Shown piece by piece: positions 1-8,996 of a DNA stretch of 55,883 nt. The notes below the pieces were generated by a model that was not told where the DNA came from, searched no databases, and worked only from the letters and a program-made list of their open reading frames with translations. Positions within the stretch are counted from its first letter, which is position 1. Every line of letters begins with the position of its first letter. This DNA is from a virus. The stretch lies in the IMG/VR virus record IMGVR_UViG_3300020439_001829, positions 1 through 55,883 of that record. One strand, given 5' to 3'. Made by a program: the position numbers and the translations under genes.

Positions 1-675
1 TTTATATTGTGATAATAAGTATTCCAAAACTTTCTCAAAATGCAAGAAATTTTCTTCATTCCAAACATTATCGTTATGTGTTCCATTGATATGTGATGTA
101 AACATAAATGTGTTTCCATATAATTGTATGTTATCAGTTTGATGTATACCATCACGACCTTCAAAGAATTGACAACCCCAAGTTATACCATCATGTATTT
201 CATTGTGTCCTGCAACCCAATCAAAATAACTACTGATTGCATCTGCACTTTGTTGATTCACTCCCCATCCAGGTGGTCTGAATCCTCTTGGTCTATGTCC
301 ACAATGTTCCCATAAATTTAAACTCTCTTGTATTCTTTGAACCGCAGGACCATATTCTAATTCTAAAAATTCCATCTCACCAAGTTCCATCCAAACATCT
401 TCACCATCTGGTGATTTACCTTTGATTGCCTCACCCTCACACGCGTGAAAGTGTCCATGTGCATTTAGTTCAACCCAATCATATTGTTTCCAATAATCTA
501 CAAAATCTTTTGTGATTGGAAATTTATCATGGTAATTACTTGGTACGAAGAAATCAAATTTTACTCCGAACTTCTCATTGAGTTTCTTGAGATATTCTAT
601 TTGAACATCTCCCTCAACTCCCCATCCTTTTTCTGGATGTATATCATCTATTGCTACTACTAAATTATTTTTCAT
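1..675 (-). CDS. polysaccharide deacetylase-like protein, C-terminus cut by window edge
   Basis: An open frame starts with ATG at 675 and runs off the window without a stop (225 codons seen). It shows the NodB/CE4 deacetylase pattern: an Asp pair at residues 10-11 (VAIDDIHP), an HxxxH metal motif at 73-77 (HGHFH) and FRPPGW at 132-137, which matches the RxPxW region of the family. The family removes acyl groups, usually acetyl, from amino sugars of polysaccharides, using a metal ion. It follows the APS-kinase-like gene directly and closes the glycan cluster as far as visible. The family is likely; the substrate is unknown. No signal peptide is visible, so it would act in the host cytoplasm. 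Confidence 0.75.
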   Translation of the reverse strand, partial: MKNNLVVAIDDIHPEKGWGVEGDVQIEYLKKLNEKFGVKFDFFVPSNYHDKFPITKDFVDYWKQYDWVELNAHGHFHACEGEAIKGKSPDGEDVWMELGEMEFLELEYGPAVQRIQESLNLWEHCGHRPRGFRPPGWGVNQQSADAISSYFDWVAGHNEIHDGITWGCQFFEGRDGIHQTDNIQLYGNTFMFTSHINGTHNDNVWNEENFLHFEKVLEYLLSQYK

Positions 676-1065
676 CTACCATCCCTCTTCAAATGGATAC
701 TCCTTTGAATTTGGTTTACTATCTTTACTATTAACATAAATCCATTTCACATCAGGCAGTATTTCTTTTCGTATCTGTTTTCTCTGGTCTTTGTAAGGAC
801 AGATACTCGCGATTACTACATTCTTTCCTTGTATCCATAATACTCTTGCAATCCTTGCAAGTCTATCATTTTGTTTTCTTCTACTCTTTTCATCAAAACC
901 CAAATCATCCCAAACACTCTCTCTGAAATCATCTGCATCTAATACTATCTTATTAGGTACATCAAACTTTAGAGCTATGTTTGTCTTTCCACTTCCGCTG
1001 TTTCCATGAAACCACCACACTTGACCTGGTCTGTCATCAGGTATTACTCTGTGTATTGCTCCCAT
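676..1065 (-). CDS. adenylylsulfate kinase-like P-loop protein (short CysC)
   Basis: I start it at the ATG at 1065, because AAGGAG lies just upstream; the open frame extends further into the upstream gene. The 129-residue product has a Walker A motif GNSGSGKT (21-28), then DADDFR, LGFD, an Arg-rich stretch and CPYK. These match in order the DGDNVR, LGFS and SPYR blocks of APS kinase (CysC), which phosphorylates adenosine phosphosulfate to PAPS. CysC is usually near 200 residues and the C-terminal lid is largely missing, so the substrate may differ. It overlaps the upstream glycosyltransferase by 29 nt. A sulfotransferase-like gene lies at 16.2-16.7 kb. Confidence 0.7.
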   Translation of the reverse strand: MGAIHRVIPDDRPGQVWWFHGNSGSGKTNIALKFDVPNKIVLDADDFRESVWDDLGFDEKSRRKQNDRLARIARVLWIQGKNVVIASICPYKDQRKQIRKEILPDVKWIYVNSKDSKPNSKEYPFEEGW

Positions 1066-2047
1066 TTTTAAACTCCTTAAATACATCTTCCCATGAATAT
1101 GTATATCCTTGTTCTGTTGTGTTGAATGCATTCTTTTGACTCATCTTATCTGCGTTTGGAAACCAGTATTGTTGTTTTCTCATTCTGGTCATATCTCCAT
1201 CAGAAAAATCTTGTCCTTTGATATACATTCTTTTGTTTGGTAACTTTCTATTATGTACTAATAGAATGTTCTTGATAATATATTGTGGTAACTGACCTCT
1301 AAAATGTATCAAACAATTATTCATGAACGCAGTATCCTCGTGTACAAAAAATACACTCTTTGGAATATTTGCACCACTCTTAATCACATCCGATGAAATC
1401 ACTAAACCACAACCATTAAATTTTAATTGTGTTGTACTTCTAATATCTAAATCTTCTGTTTTATTATTTATCTCATCCATTTCTTTTTGAGACATATTAT
1501 ATCTTAAACTCCACCAATTTTTTGTATCCATTTCTATAAATGGTTTGTCTGTAAAATCTGGATGTTCTAATATCTTCCAAGTATCATCCCACATTTTACA
1601 AGTACTGAAGAATCCAACATATTTGTGTACATTGTTATTAACTGATGCAGTATGTAAATTATCTAACACTTCCCATGTTTGTCTTGGTATCAATGCATCA
1701 CTTTCACCCCACATCAAAATATCAACCTCTTGACAATATCTGTCATTGAACTCTCTTCTGTAATCAGCTATAGTATAAATATCTCTATGATTTACTTTGA
1801 AAGTTGCCATTGGTAAATGTTTGTTTATCATATTACTCATCATACCAATTATATCTTTCATACCTATTTTTTTTCTATCTAACTCTTCTAATCCCTCGTT
1901 ACAGTTCAAACAAATATCAACCAAAACATTATCTTTATTTTCAACATTCTCTAAAGAATATTTTACACTCTTTAGATAATCTTCTATGATATCAATTTCA
2001 TAAAACTGAACTAAACAACCTATTGCAAATGTATTATTTAACTTCAT
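1037..2047 (-). CDS. putative glycosyltransferase (GT-A-like)
   Basis: A 336-residue protein without an obvious signal peptide. The N-terminal part alternates strands and helices as in nucleotide-sugar transferases, and the acidic motif in DILMWGESDALIP sits where a metal-binding DxD is expected. The classic DxD is not exact, so the family call rests partly on context: it lies among at least six other transferase genes. It overlaps its upstream neighbour by 14 nt and its downstream neighbour by 29 nt, which indicates one operon. Donor and acceptor are unknown. Confidence 0.5.
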   Translation of the reverse strand: MKLNNTFAIGCLVQFYEIDIIEDYLKSVKYSLENVENKDNVLVDICLNCNEGLEELDRKKIGMKDIIGMMSNMINKHLPMATFKVNHRDIYTIADYRREFNDRYCQEVDILMWGESDALIPRQTWEVLDNLHTASVNNNVHKYVGFFSTCKMWDDTWKILEHPDFTDKPFIEMDTKNWWSLRYNMSQKEMDEINNKTEDLDIRSTTQLKFNGCGLVISSDVIKSGANIPKSVFFVHEDTAFMNNCLIHFRGQLPQYIIKNILLVHNRKLPNKRMYIKGQDFSDGDMTRMRKQQYWFPNADKMSQKNAFNTTEQGYTYSWEDVFKEFKNGSNTQSNT

Positions 2048-2798
2048 AATTATCCTTAAATAAATCCCATACTTGTCTCATTAAATTATTTCTTTGTTCT
2101 TTATCAAACCCATTGAAATGCCAAACCCATCCTGCCTCTGCCATGAGTGGATTTAATATACCTCTAATATGTAATTGTTGTAGATTATATTTCTCACTCA
2201 AAAAATGAATAGGATGTTCACTTGCCCTTATCATATAGTTAATAGGTGTTTGGTCTGAACCTTTTTTAACAGTCTTGTGTTGTCTTGTTTTAAACTCAAG
2301 TTCATTTGCATAGTAAAAATCAGTAACACCTTTTGCCCATTCTTTATGTTTCTTATTCATCACTATGAATCCACAATTAAAGTATGTTGTCCAATCAAAT
2401 TTTACATCAGGCCAGAAATCTTGATATCCTTTAATACTATTGATTGTCCACTCTAAAAAGAATTTATCTTGTACACATCCAAACTCACCATTTGTCTCTT
2501 CAAAAAAATTAGGACAATCCCAATGTACCATCGTATCAATATCAACTAATGCCACATTATCTGCATCAATATCATTTGCTTCCAATACATCCCATACATG
2601 CCATCTCTGCCATGTTGGTTTCATACCAACACCATCGTTAAATACTCCACCACCTGAATCTCTTAGTTCATCTTCTAAGATTAATAATTCTACATCATGT
2701 TTATCACACCAATATTTCCATGTTTTAAAACACCACTCTTTGTAATCAAGAAAATCTGGTGCCTTCTCAAAACAAGTCATAAACACTACATTTTTCAT
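2034..2798 (-). CDS. GT-A glycosyltransferase
   Basis: The start is set at the ATG at 2798, where it overlaps the upstream stop as ATGA behind an AGAGAGG ribosome site. The product has 254 residues. The N-terminus MKNVVFMTCFEK is a typical first strand of a GT-A fold, and VALVDIDTMVHW carries the DxD metal and sugar-nucleotide motif. A later Cys/Asn stretch (YFNCGFIVMNK) resembles the acceptor side of GT8-like enzymes. It is part of the tightly overlapping glycan operon. Sugar specificity cannot be read from the sequence. Confidence 0.7.
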   Translation of the reverse strand: MKNVVFMTCFEKAPDFLDYKEWCFKTWKYWCDKHDVELLILEDELRDSGGGVFNDGVGMKPTWQRWHVWDVLEANDIDADNVALVDIDTMVHWDCPNFFEETNGEFGCVQDKFFLEWTINSIKGYQDFWPDVKFDWTTYFNCGFIVMNKKHKEWAKGVTDFYYANELEFKTRQHKTVKKGSDQTPINYMIRASEHPIHFLSEKYNLQQLHIRGILNPLMAEAGWVWHFNGFDKEQRNNLMRQVWDLFKDNYEVK

Positions 2799-3280
2799 AA
2801 ATGCCTCTCTTTTATCTCTAACCAATTGTTTTTAAATAGTTCATAGTTAATACCTAAATTATCTAATTCTTGTATAACATCATCATATAACTCTACATAA
2901 GATGGACCAAAATGTTGTCCTCTTGATAAATCATCAATGAATAAATCAACCTCAACACTACTCAAGATATCAATCTTATCTTTGGCCTCTCTTACTATAC
3001 CGATTGATGTATATGGAAACCCATGTTTATCTAACCAATCTTTTGTGATAAAGTATGCATCACCAAAGCCTCTGGCTGATAAAATATTTATGTCCCATTC
3101 TTTTGAAAACTCTTTCAATGTTTCAACTGCATTTGGAAGTGGTTCATCTTTCATTATCTCTTCTCTTGTAAATGCTCTTCTATCAATACCATTACCTGGA
3201 AAACTTGGTGTTGCCCACTTCTGTATCCTAACCCAATGATTATTTAATGTAGAATCTACATCAACCCATAACTGTTTCAT
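2795..3280 (-). CDS. HAD-superfamily phosphatase-like protein
   Basis: The 161-residue product opens with WVDVDSTLNNH, the DxDxT nucleophile motif of HAD phosphatases. It continues with ILSARG (motif II Ser) and VDLFIDDLS (the acidic motif IV). The short, cap-poor form resembles 5'-nucleotidase-like or sugar-phosphate HADs. It lies directly after a PLP aminotransferase whose closest family is PhnW. A PhnX-like or sugar-phosphatase role is possible but not shown. It overlaps both neighbours. Confidence 0.75.
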   Translation of the reverse strand: MKQLWVDVDSTLNNHWVRIQKWATPSFPGNGIDRRAFTREEIMKDEPLPNAVETLKEFSKEWDINILSARGFGDAYFITKDWLDKHGFPYTSIGIVREAKDKIDILSSVEVDLFIDDLSRGQHFGPSYVELYDDVIQELDNLGINYELFKNNWLEIKERHL

Positions 3281-4136
3281 TTAAATCCTTTCCAAATTCT
3301 TCATACAACCTGTCATCATAACTATATGTAAATATCTGATAGTTCTTACTTTTCGTATGTAATCCGTATAAATCCCACTTCTCTGCAATCTCTATTGGAA
3401 TGTTTTCTTTTGGTATTGTTATTACTGGACAAGTACTCAACCCTATTATGTTTTCCTCTCCTATTGCATCAACTATAACCTTTGAATTCCTATCTATTCT
3501 ATCTCGTAACTCATGAATATCAAATCTTCTCAAAATAGTTAAAAAATGGTCATATATTTGTGTAGGTGTTGTTGTTGGTGTTTGGTTTATCAATCCATAT
3601 TCATAATATCTTCTGAGATTCAAGTAACTGAATTCATCTGAATCTTTCAATCGTGTCCAATAGTTTTTCTTTACACCAACTATTGCAAGACCTGGAAACC
3701 CACCTAATTGTTTATTAACACAAGTTACAAATATATTTGTGTTCTTTGGTATATCATAATATGGAAAAGAACTGATTGCATCAACTATTCCCTCGTCCTC
3801 GTAATAAGAACTATTAGAAGTTTCCAATTGACAATACAACTTCTCTCGATAGTATTTTGAAGAACCCTCTTTACCATGTGTTCTTATTAATTGTTCCCAT
3901 TTATTTTTAAAAATACCATCGTTACCTGTAATTCCTATCGGATTCATCAATGACCATACTACTGATTCTATTGCAGTGGTTCCACTACCACCCATGAATA
4001 TAATATCATAGTCTTTTAATTCAAACACTTCACTAAATAATAATTTTAAATCTTCGTAAGTATGTATAAACTCTCTATCTCTATGTGAATGTAAAACAAC
4101 ACTCTCTGTAGAAGTGGATGTATTAGGACCGAACAT
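3261..4136 (-). CDS. class V aminotransferase-like PLP enzyme (PhnW/SerC-like)
   Basis: A 291-residue protein. The N-terminal MFGPNTSTST matches the glycine/proline start of the PhnW-SerC group. GGSGTTAIES (49-58) is the phosphate-binding loop, and K142 in NKQLGGFPG is the likely Schiff-base lysine, in the place of the SNKCLEGVPG-like motif of 2-aminoethylphosphonate transaminase. It is about 70 residues shorter than PhnW. It sits between an ATP-grasp ligase and a HAD phosphatase with overlaps, so the three probably make or attach an amino-containing group. The exact substrate is not known. Confidence 0.7.
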   Translation of the reverse strand: MFGPNTSTSTESVVLHSHRDREFIHTYEDLKLLFSEVFELKDYDIIFMGGSGTTAIESVVWSLMNPIGITGNDGIFKNKWEQLIRTHGKEGSSKYYREKLYCQLETSNSSYYEDEGIVDAISSFPYYDIPKNTNIFVTCVNKQLGGFPGLAIVGVKKNYWTRLKDSDEFSYLNLRRYYEYGLINQTPTTTPTQIYDHFLTILRRFDIHELRDRIDRNSKVIVDAIGEENIIGLSTCPVITIPKENIPIEIAEKWDLYGLHTKSKNYQIFTYSYDDRLYEEFGKDLNETVMG

Positions 4137-5214
4137 ATTCTTTTAATTCCTTATACACTAAATCAAAATGATTATTTTTATCTAACCAATTATTATAATA
4201 CATTGGTATTTCTTTTTCTAAAACACTTTTGTTTTGTTGTAAGAACATAACAAGGTTTGGGTCACTTGGATTATAAAATGGTGGATGATAACCACACCAA
4301 CCAACTTGTGGATAACCAGATGCATATGTTGGTTGTACTTCAAGAAAACATAACTCTTTTGTATCTTCATCCATAACCACATCTACTCCTTGATGATTTA
4401 ATTTTAGTGAATGTACTGCCTTCACTATTTCTTCTTCTCTTTCTCTCATCAATTGTTCACATAATTTATTATAGTAAACCCAATTATCAATCTGTTCTGG
4501 TCTGAAACTACCTGCAGTTATTGCCAACCAATTATCTTTTGGAACCACTCTACCATAACCTGATATCACTTTGTTACCTGCAACATGGATTCTGTAAGAT
4601 ACATTTACATCTCTATCAATCGTGTTTACAAAATTTACACACATCATTCTTCTTTTGATTCCTACTTCATTTTTACCATGTATCATGATATCATGTAACG
4701 CAGGTTTTATTTCTTTTTGTTCTCTAATGATATGAGTTTCTTTTCCACCAACTGAATTATTTACTCTGATTAAAAATGGAAAATCAAATTCTGCAACACT
4801 TAATTTTTCATAAAACTCTTCTTCCGTATCGTAAACAAAAAAATCTGGACAATTAACTCCATGTTTTTTCCACTCTTGAAAACATACCTCTTTAGATTGT
4901 ACTGCCTCAAATCCTTGAACTGAATTTGTTAAGTATGGCATTGTTTTTAGATATCCCAACTCATTATTAATATATTCATTTTGTTTTATCATACCATTGT
5001 ATTCTTCTTCAGTACATGATTCTGGACAAGGATACCAACGAATATATTCTATAGTATCTTTATACTCTTTGAATGCATCATAAACACTATGTCCATCTTC
5101 ACCATTCACATCAAGAACTGGCCCAAAATGTTTTTCCATATTTTCTTTTTCAAAAATTCTCCAATTCTTTGGTGGTTTACTTGGACCTCTATTTGCTGCT
5201 ATAACTTTATACAT
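4123..5214 (-). CDS. ATP-grasp ligase-like protein
   Basis: A 363-residue protein with the ATP-grasp layout. FPFLIRVNNSVGGKETHII (about residues 145-163) fits the lysine/glycine-rich ATP-binding strand and loop. GVDVVMDEDTKELCFLEVQP near 280-300 gives the acidic metal-binding strand, with E and Q where the family has E and N. Such enzymes join a carboxylate to an amine or thiol through an acyl phosphate. It overlaps the downstream aminotransferase by 14 nt, which suggests that the two act in sequence on one modification. The substrate is unknown. Confidence 0.7.
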   Translation of the reverse strand: MYKVIAANRGPSKPPKNWRIFEKENMEKHFGPVLDVNGEDGHSVYDAFKEYKDTIEYIRWYPCPESCTEEEYNGMIKQNEYINNELGYLKTMPYLTNSVQGFEAVQSKEVCFQEWKKHGVNCPDFFVYDTEEEFYEKLSVAEFDFPFLIRVNNSVGGKETHIIREQKEIKPALHDIMIHGKNEVGIKRRMMCVNFVNTIDRDVNVSYRIHVAGNKVISGYGRVVPKDNWLAITAGSFRPEQIDNWVYYNKLCEQLMREREEEIVKAVHSLKLNHQGVDVVMDEDTKELCFLEVQPTYASGYPQVGWCGYHPPFYNPSDPNLVMFLQQNKSVLEKEIPMYYNNWLDKNNHFDLVYKELKEYVRS

Positions 5215-5926
5215 CTACCCACTCCCCCACTAATTCTTCGAAACCGCGTTTAAATACTCGATTGTGAAAATCCTCTTGTGGTGTTTTTGCATACCTACTG
5301 CTTTTGAAATGTACAATGTGTGAACCCCAAAACTTTGCCTCTTCAAGATTACCATAGGCAGCGAGTAATCTCTCTTGTTCTATTCCGATTACATACTTAT
5401 CATTATTCAATACTAAATGATTCAACGATGGTGATTCTTTTGGTATATCTCTCCATTGATTCATAATGTAAATCCAATCATCAATAAACTCAATTCCTTT
5501 TTGTAAATTGTTTACTGCAAACCATGATGCAATATGTCTTGGTTCTTTATCTCTATGTACAACTTGTACATCACAATCTGATTTTAAATACTGATGGAAA
5601 TCACTTACAAAATATGAATCCAAATCAATCATCACTACAGGTGATTCTGAAACTGAACATACACTTCGAAGTAATCTTGTTTTTTGAGTAACACTTTCTA
5701 ACCAATCCTTATCATGTAATTGTGTGTTCTTTGTAATCTTACCTGAATTGATTAATTTAACTTTCTTAAATTGTTTTAGATACTCTTTATCTCTCTCATC
5801 AATACCAGTATCACCCACCCAAATTGTATCAATCTCATCAAGAGTTAAATTTTGATGTAGTGAATTAAAAAATATTCTACCGAAGTTACTATAACCTGAA
5901 TTCATTATTGTGAATATACTATACAT
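5207..5926 (-). CDS. GT-A glycosyltransferase
   Basis: A 239-residue protein with first strand MYSIFTIMNSGY and the DxD motif in VVMIDLDSYFV near residue 100. A GT-A fold of the GT8-like or nucleotide-diphospho-sugar transferase type is likely. A late WGSHIVHFK segment resembles the C-terminal His motif that helps bind the metal in GT8 enzymes. It overlaps genes on both sides by 8 nt. Sugar and acceptor are not determined. Confidence 0.7.
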   Translation of the reverse strand: MYSIFTIMNSGYSNFGRIFFNSLHQNLTLDEIDTIWVGDTGIDERDKEYLKQFKKVKLINSGKITKNTQLHDKDWLESVTQKTRLLRSVCSVSESPVVMIDLDSYFVSDFHQYLKSDCDVQVVHRDKEPRHIASWFAVNNLQKGIEFIDDWIYIMNQWRDIPKESPSLNHLVLNNDKYVIGIEQERLLAAYGNLEEAKFWGSHIVHFKSSRYAKTPQEDFHNRVFKRGFEELVGEWVDV

Positions 5927-6560
5927 TTATATTAAACACCCTTTTACCATCATGTTTCTTCGCCATCCATTCTCTACCAATATCTCTGAAGTTTGGTTTC
6001 ACTACATGATTCTCAACACTAAAAGATACATCTACATCATCTTTAAATAATGCAGTTCTCTCTGGATTATCATTATACTTTTTATATCCCGTCCTTTTCA
6101 TATTAGGTTGCATGATATTTTTTACTACATCCCAACTGAACACACCTGGATTAAAACTCATCTCTTTATTTCTCTCTACTAATTGTAGATAATCATAATC
6201 ACCTAATATATCAATTAATTTATCATTACCGATATATTCCCAATCATCTTCTAACCACAATACACCATATTTACTTTCTCTTCTTGTACACTCTTCAATT
6301 AGTTTTTTACCTGCGTTAAAGAAATCTATATTCTTTCCACCCTTATGTGATAACAAAACCTCGTAACTTTTATCTTGTGGAATTATCTTTTTTAACTCAT
6401 CAAATGCAGGCCAATGTCCACCCCAAACATTATTAAGATGAATCATCCAATGAAAATTACAACCCTCTAAAAAATCTAAATACTTTGAGAATGTGTATTT
6501 ATGTAACTCTGGTCTATCAACTGCAGTAGTACATATTATGATATCATTCTGCACATTCAT
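5919..6560 (-). CDS. putative GT-A glycosyltransferase
   Basis: A 213-residue protein. DIIICTTAVDRP resembles a first GT-A strand, HLNNVWGGHW follows, and GVLWLEDDWEYIG supplies an acidic DDW motif where DxD is expected. It is short for a glycosyltransferase and has no signal peptide or membrane segment. It overlaps the upstream methyltransferase by 17 nt and the downstream glycosyltransferase by 8 nt. The transferase call is partly from context. Confidence 0.55.
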   Translation of the reverse strand: MNVQNDIIICTTAVDRPELHKYTFSKYLDFLEGCNFHWMIHLNNVWGGHWPAFDELKKIIPQDKSYEVLLSHKGGKNIDFFNAGKKLIEECTRRESKYGVLWLEDDWEYIGNDKLIDILGDYDYLQLVERNKEMSFNPGVFSWDVVKNIMQPNMKRTGYKKYNDNPERTALFKDDVDVSFSVENHVVKPNFRDIGREWMAKKHDGKRVFNINV

Positions 6561-7113
6561 ATAATATCATTCCCTCGTATGCTCGTAATGGTCTTCCATT
6601 TCTTAATTCTGTACCTTCCCACATTCCTATAGGAATACCATTCCAATAATCCGTCTCTCTTAATAACTCATCTACAAACTCTTTTACTGCAGGATTCTTT
6701 TCTGGTAATCCGTAATCATCAAACACAATATACTTTGGTTCTAAATCACATGCATTATTATAATCTTGTTTAACTGAATTATAATCATGTGCACAATCAA
6801 TAAACACTACATCATAATTAGGTAATTTAGTAACCCACTTATCATTATAAACATCTTGTTGTAAAAATTCTATATTCTTTCTTTCTTTACACACCTCTTT
6901 TGCAAACTCTATATTTTCTCTATTGATTTCCATAGTGGTTACCCAATCAAATAATTGACTCAAAATCAATGTAGAGTATCCTCTGTTTGTACCAATCTCA
7001 AGACAGGATGTTAATTGTTTACCATAAAAGAACTCAACTAAATCTTGTTTAAATTTATGTGATGTTGTATTTTTATCTGAGTTTTTATTTGGTGTTACTT
7101 TAACATCAATCAT
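6544..7113 (-). CDS. class I SAM-dependent methyltransferase
   Basis: A 189-residue protein. SCLEIGTNRGYST is the SAM-binding motif I, TTMEINRENI the acidic end of strand 2, and YDVVFIDCAHDY the motif IV region with Asp and His. This pattern matches the Methyltransf_24/CmcI-like group, which often methylates sugars or small hydroxyl groups. It lies among glycosyltransferases with 4-17 nt overlaps, so O-methylation of a glycan is the simplest reading. Confidence 0.75.
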   Translation of the reverse strand: MIDVKVTPNKNSDKNTTSHKFKQDLVEFFYGKQLTSCLEIGTNRGYSTLILSQLFDWVTTMEINRENIEFAKEVCKERKNIEFLQQDVYNDKWVTKLPNYDVVFIDCAHDYNSVKQDYNNACDLEPKYIVFDDYGLPEKNPAVKEFVDELLRETDYWNGIPIGMWEGTELRNGRPLRAYEGMILYECAE

Positions 7114-7841
7114 AACATTTTATATTCCTTAAATAATTCCATCAAACTATCTGGTATCAAACCCTCATCTTGAAAATAACTTATTCTCTCTTCATCTGGT
7201 TTGAATGCACCAACTCTCAATGGTTTTAAAAACACTCTCTCTAATCTATCTTTAAATCCAGTACACCCAACATTATATGTATAATCAATCTCACTTACTG
7301 CAGGTTGAAAATGTTGATGTACACATAGGTTAAAAATATTCTCATCACCATAAGTGTGAATGTTTGATTCGTTTTTATTTGCCTCCATTGTATTGTAAAT
7401 GTATTCCCAAATTGGAAGTGAACCCTTTTTTACAAATAACGAACCTGTGTTCCATTGTGGTAATGGATTATCAAAAATATATTTACAACCACCTATCTCA
7501 CCTGGAAAGTATGGAAACCCATCAAACTCACTCAATTGCCAATCATCAAAATCATGAAACCAAAAATCATCATCAATTAAATTATCTCTTAATATTTCAT
7601 AAATACCAAACACCTTGTTAAAATATTTGTTGTAATTACATAACAATTTAGTTCTAATAATGGTTACATCTCTGTACTCAAAATCTAAGTTAGTAACAAT
7701 ACAAATATCTTTTGGTTCCCACCCATGATTAATACTATTATCTATTTGGCACTTAAAATAATTAAATAACTCTTCTTGTTTCCATTGATGACCATAAGTT
7801 TTTTCATCAATAAAATCTTGGAATATCATTACATTTTTCAT
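7110..7841 (-). CDS. putative glycosyltransferase
   Basis: A 243-residue protein. It starts MKNVMIFQDFIDEK and carries FHDFDDWQLSEF near residue 97, an acidic DFDD motif suited to metal and sugar-nucleotide binding. PQWNTGSLFVKKGS and a His-rich C-terminal half resemble acceptor-binding parts of GT-A enzymes. It overlaps the GT2-like gene upstream and the methyltransferase downstream by 4 nt each. The family assignment is weaker than for its neighbours. Confidence 0.5.
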   Translation of the reverse strand: MKNVMIFQDFIDEKTYGHQWKQEELFNYFKCQIDNSINHGWEPKDICIVTNLDFEYRDVTIIRTKLLCNYNKYFNKVFGIYEILRDNLIDDDFWFHDFDDWQLSEFDGFPYFPGEIGGCKYIFDNPLPQWNTGSLFVKKGSLPIWEYIYNTMEANKNESNIHTYGDENIFNLCVHQHFQPAVSEIDYTYNVGCTGFKDRLERVFLKPLRVGAFKPDEERISYFQDEGLIPDSLMELFKEYKML

Positions 7842-8491
7842 GTTCTTGAATTTAACTCCCTACTAAAATTCTGATTGTAAAACATATTTTGTTGAGTTTG
7901 TTTCTCTATAGTTTTTGGATGATATAAACTCAACTCTTCATGTGGTGGTAAATGTGAATATGTTTTTGCACCTTTTATTAATTCATGAAGTGGTCTTTCC
8001 CATCTAATACTATCTGTACGACGAAATACTCTACTCTGATAATCTGGATAATTTACCCATCCTTGTTCAGATATTTTCCAACCCCATTTTTGTATGTCTT
8101 CTTCTGTCATACCCTCGACTGTATTTACTCTTGGTATCCACAGCAAATCAACTTCATTGATTTCTAATATCTGTTTTAATTGTTGTAATAATATAACATT
8201 TGGATATTCATCTGCATCAATATGAAAAATATAATCACCACTACATTGTTCTATTACAAAATTCTTTTGTGATGCAAAATCACCATCGAGTTTTCTTTGA
8301 AATACTCTGATTACTTTTTTATCTGAATATTGTTGAACCCAACTACCTATAACATCTTGAGTTTCTTTATTAGAAAAATCATCAACTATAACGATTTCAT
8401 CTTCTTGGTCTGTATTATGTATTAGTAATTCTAATAACTGATTTAATTCTTCGTGTTCATTATGAACAGTAATTCCGTAACTAAGTTTCAC
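7838..8491 (-). CDS. family 2 glycosyltransferase
   Basis: A 217-residue protein with a clear GT2 pattern: YGITVHNEHEELNQLL at the N-terminus, EIVIVDDFSNKET as the nucleotide-binding Asp region, and YIFHIDADEYP as the DxD motif near residue 90. SRVFRRTDSIRWERPLHE matches the acceptor-side region seen in short WaaE/KdtX-like GT2 enzymes. It would add a sugar from a nucleotide-sugar donor in the cytoplasm. It overlaps both neighbours. Confidence 0.85.
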   Translation of the reverse strand: MKLSYGITVHNEHEELNQLLELLIHNTDQEDEIVIVDDFSNKETQDVIGSWVQQYSDKKVIRVFQRKLDGDFASQKNFVIEQCSGDYIFHIDADEYPNVILLQQLKQILEINEVDLLWIPRVNTVEGMTEEDIQKWGWKISEQGWVNYPDYQSRVFRRTDSIRWERPLHELIKGAKTYSHLPPHEELSLYHPKTIEKQTQQNMFYNQNFSRELNSRT

Positions 8492-8996
8492 TCTCCACCA
8501 ACCTCTGTAAATCTTTCATTTGCTCATCTTGGAATTCTGATAATAATTCCTTTGGTAATCTTTTGTAATCTAATTCAAGTATCACTCTTCTTTTCATACA
8601 CTCTCTTCTATCAAAGGTTCTATAGTTCTTAAATTGTTTAACAACTTTTTTTATTTTTCTGTAAACTTGTTTTGTTTCTGCTCGTGATAACTTATCTGGT
8701 AACTCTACTGAAACTGCTCCCTCTTCTATCTCTAAACCACTTTTACTTTTAGTAGGCATTAATCCTAATAACCTCTCTAACTTTGGTGTAGTGAGTGGTG
8801 CAGATATTGCAGTATCTAATTGTATCCCAACTACATATCTCTTGATTCTACCAGTAGATTTTTTTCGATATCTCCAATCTGGATTAATCAATAATACAGT
8901 TCTTTTGTATCCTCGTTTTTCATTTTTTGATTTATAAACGAATGATACAATTTGACCTGGTTCTACTCTTGCCCATGATGTATTACGAATTGCCAT
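8481..8996 (-). CDS. uncharacterised phage protein
   Basis: A 171-residue basic protein that I do not recognise with certainty. The N-terminal GQIVSFVYKSKNEKRGYKR followed by VLLINPDW looks like a small beta-barrel, and the second half is charged and helical. There is no signal peptide. It overlaps the zinc-ribbon gene upstream by 14 nt and the GT2 gene downstream by 11 nt. It may be linked to the zinc-ribbon protein rather than to glycan synthesis, but that is context only. Confidence 0.6.
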   Translation of the reverse strand: MAIRNTSWARVEPGQIVSFVYKSKNEKRGYKRTVLLINPDWRYRKKSTGRIKRYVVGIQLDTAISAPLTTPKLERLLGLMPTKSKSGLEIEEGAVSVELPDKLSRAETKQVYRKIKKVVKQFKNYRTFDRRECMKRRVILELDYKRLPKELLSEFQDEQMKDLQRLVESET

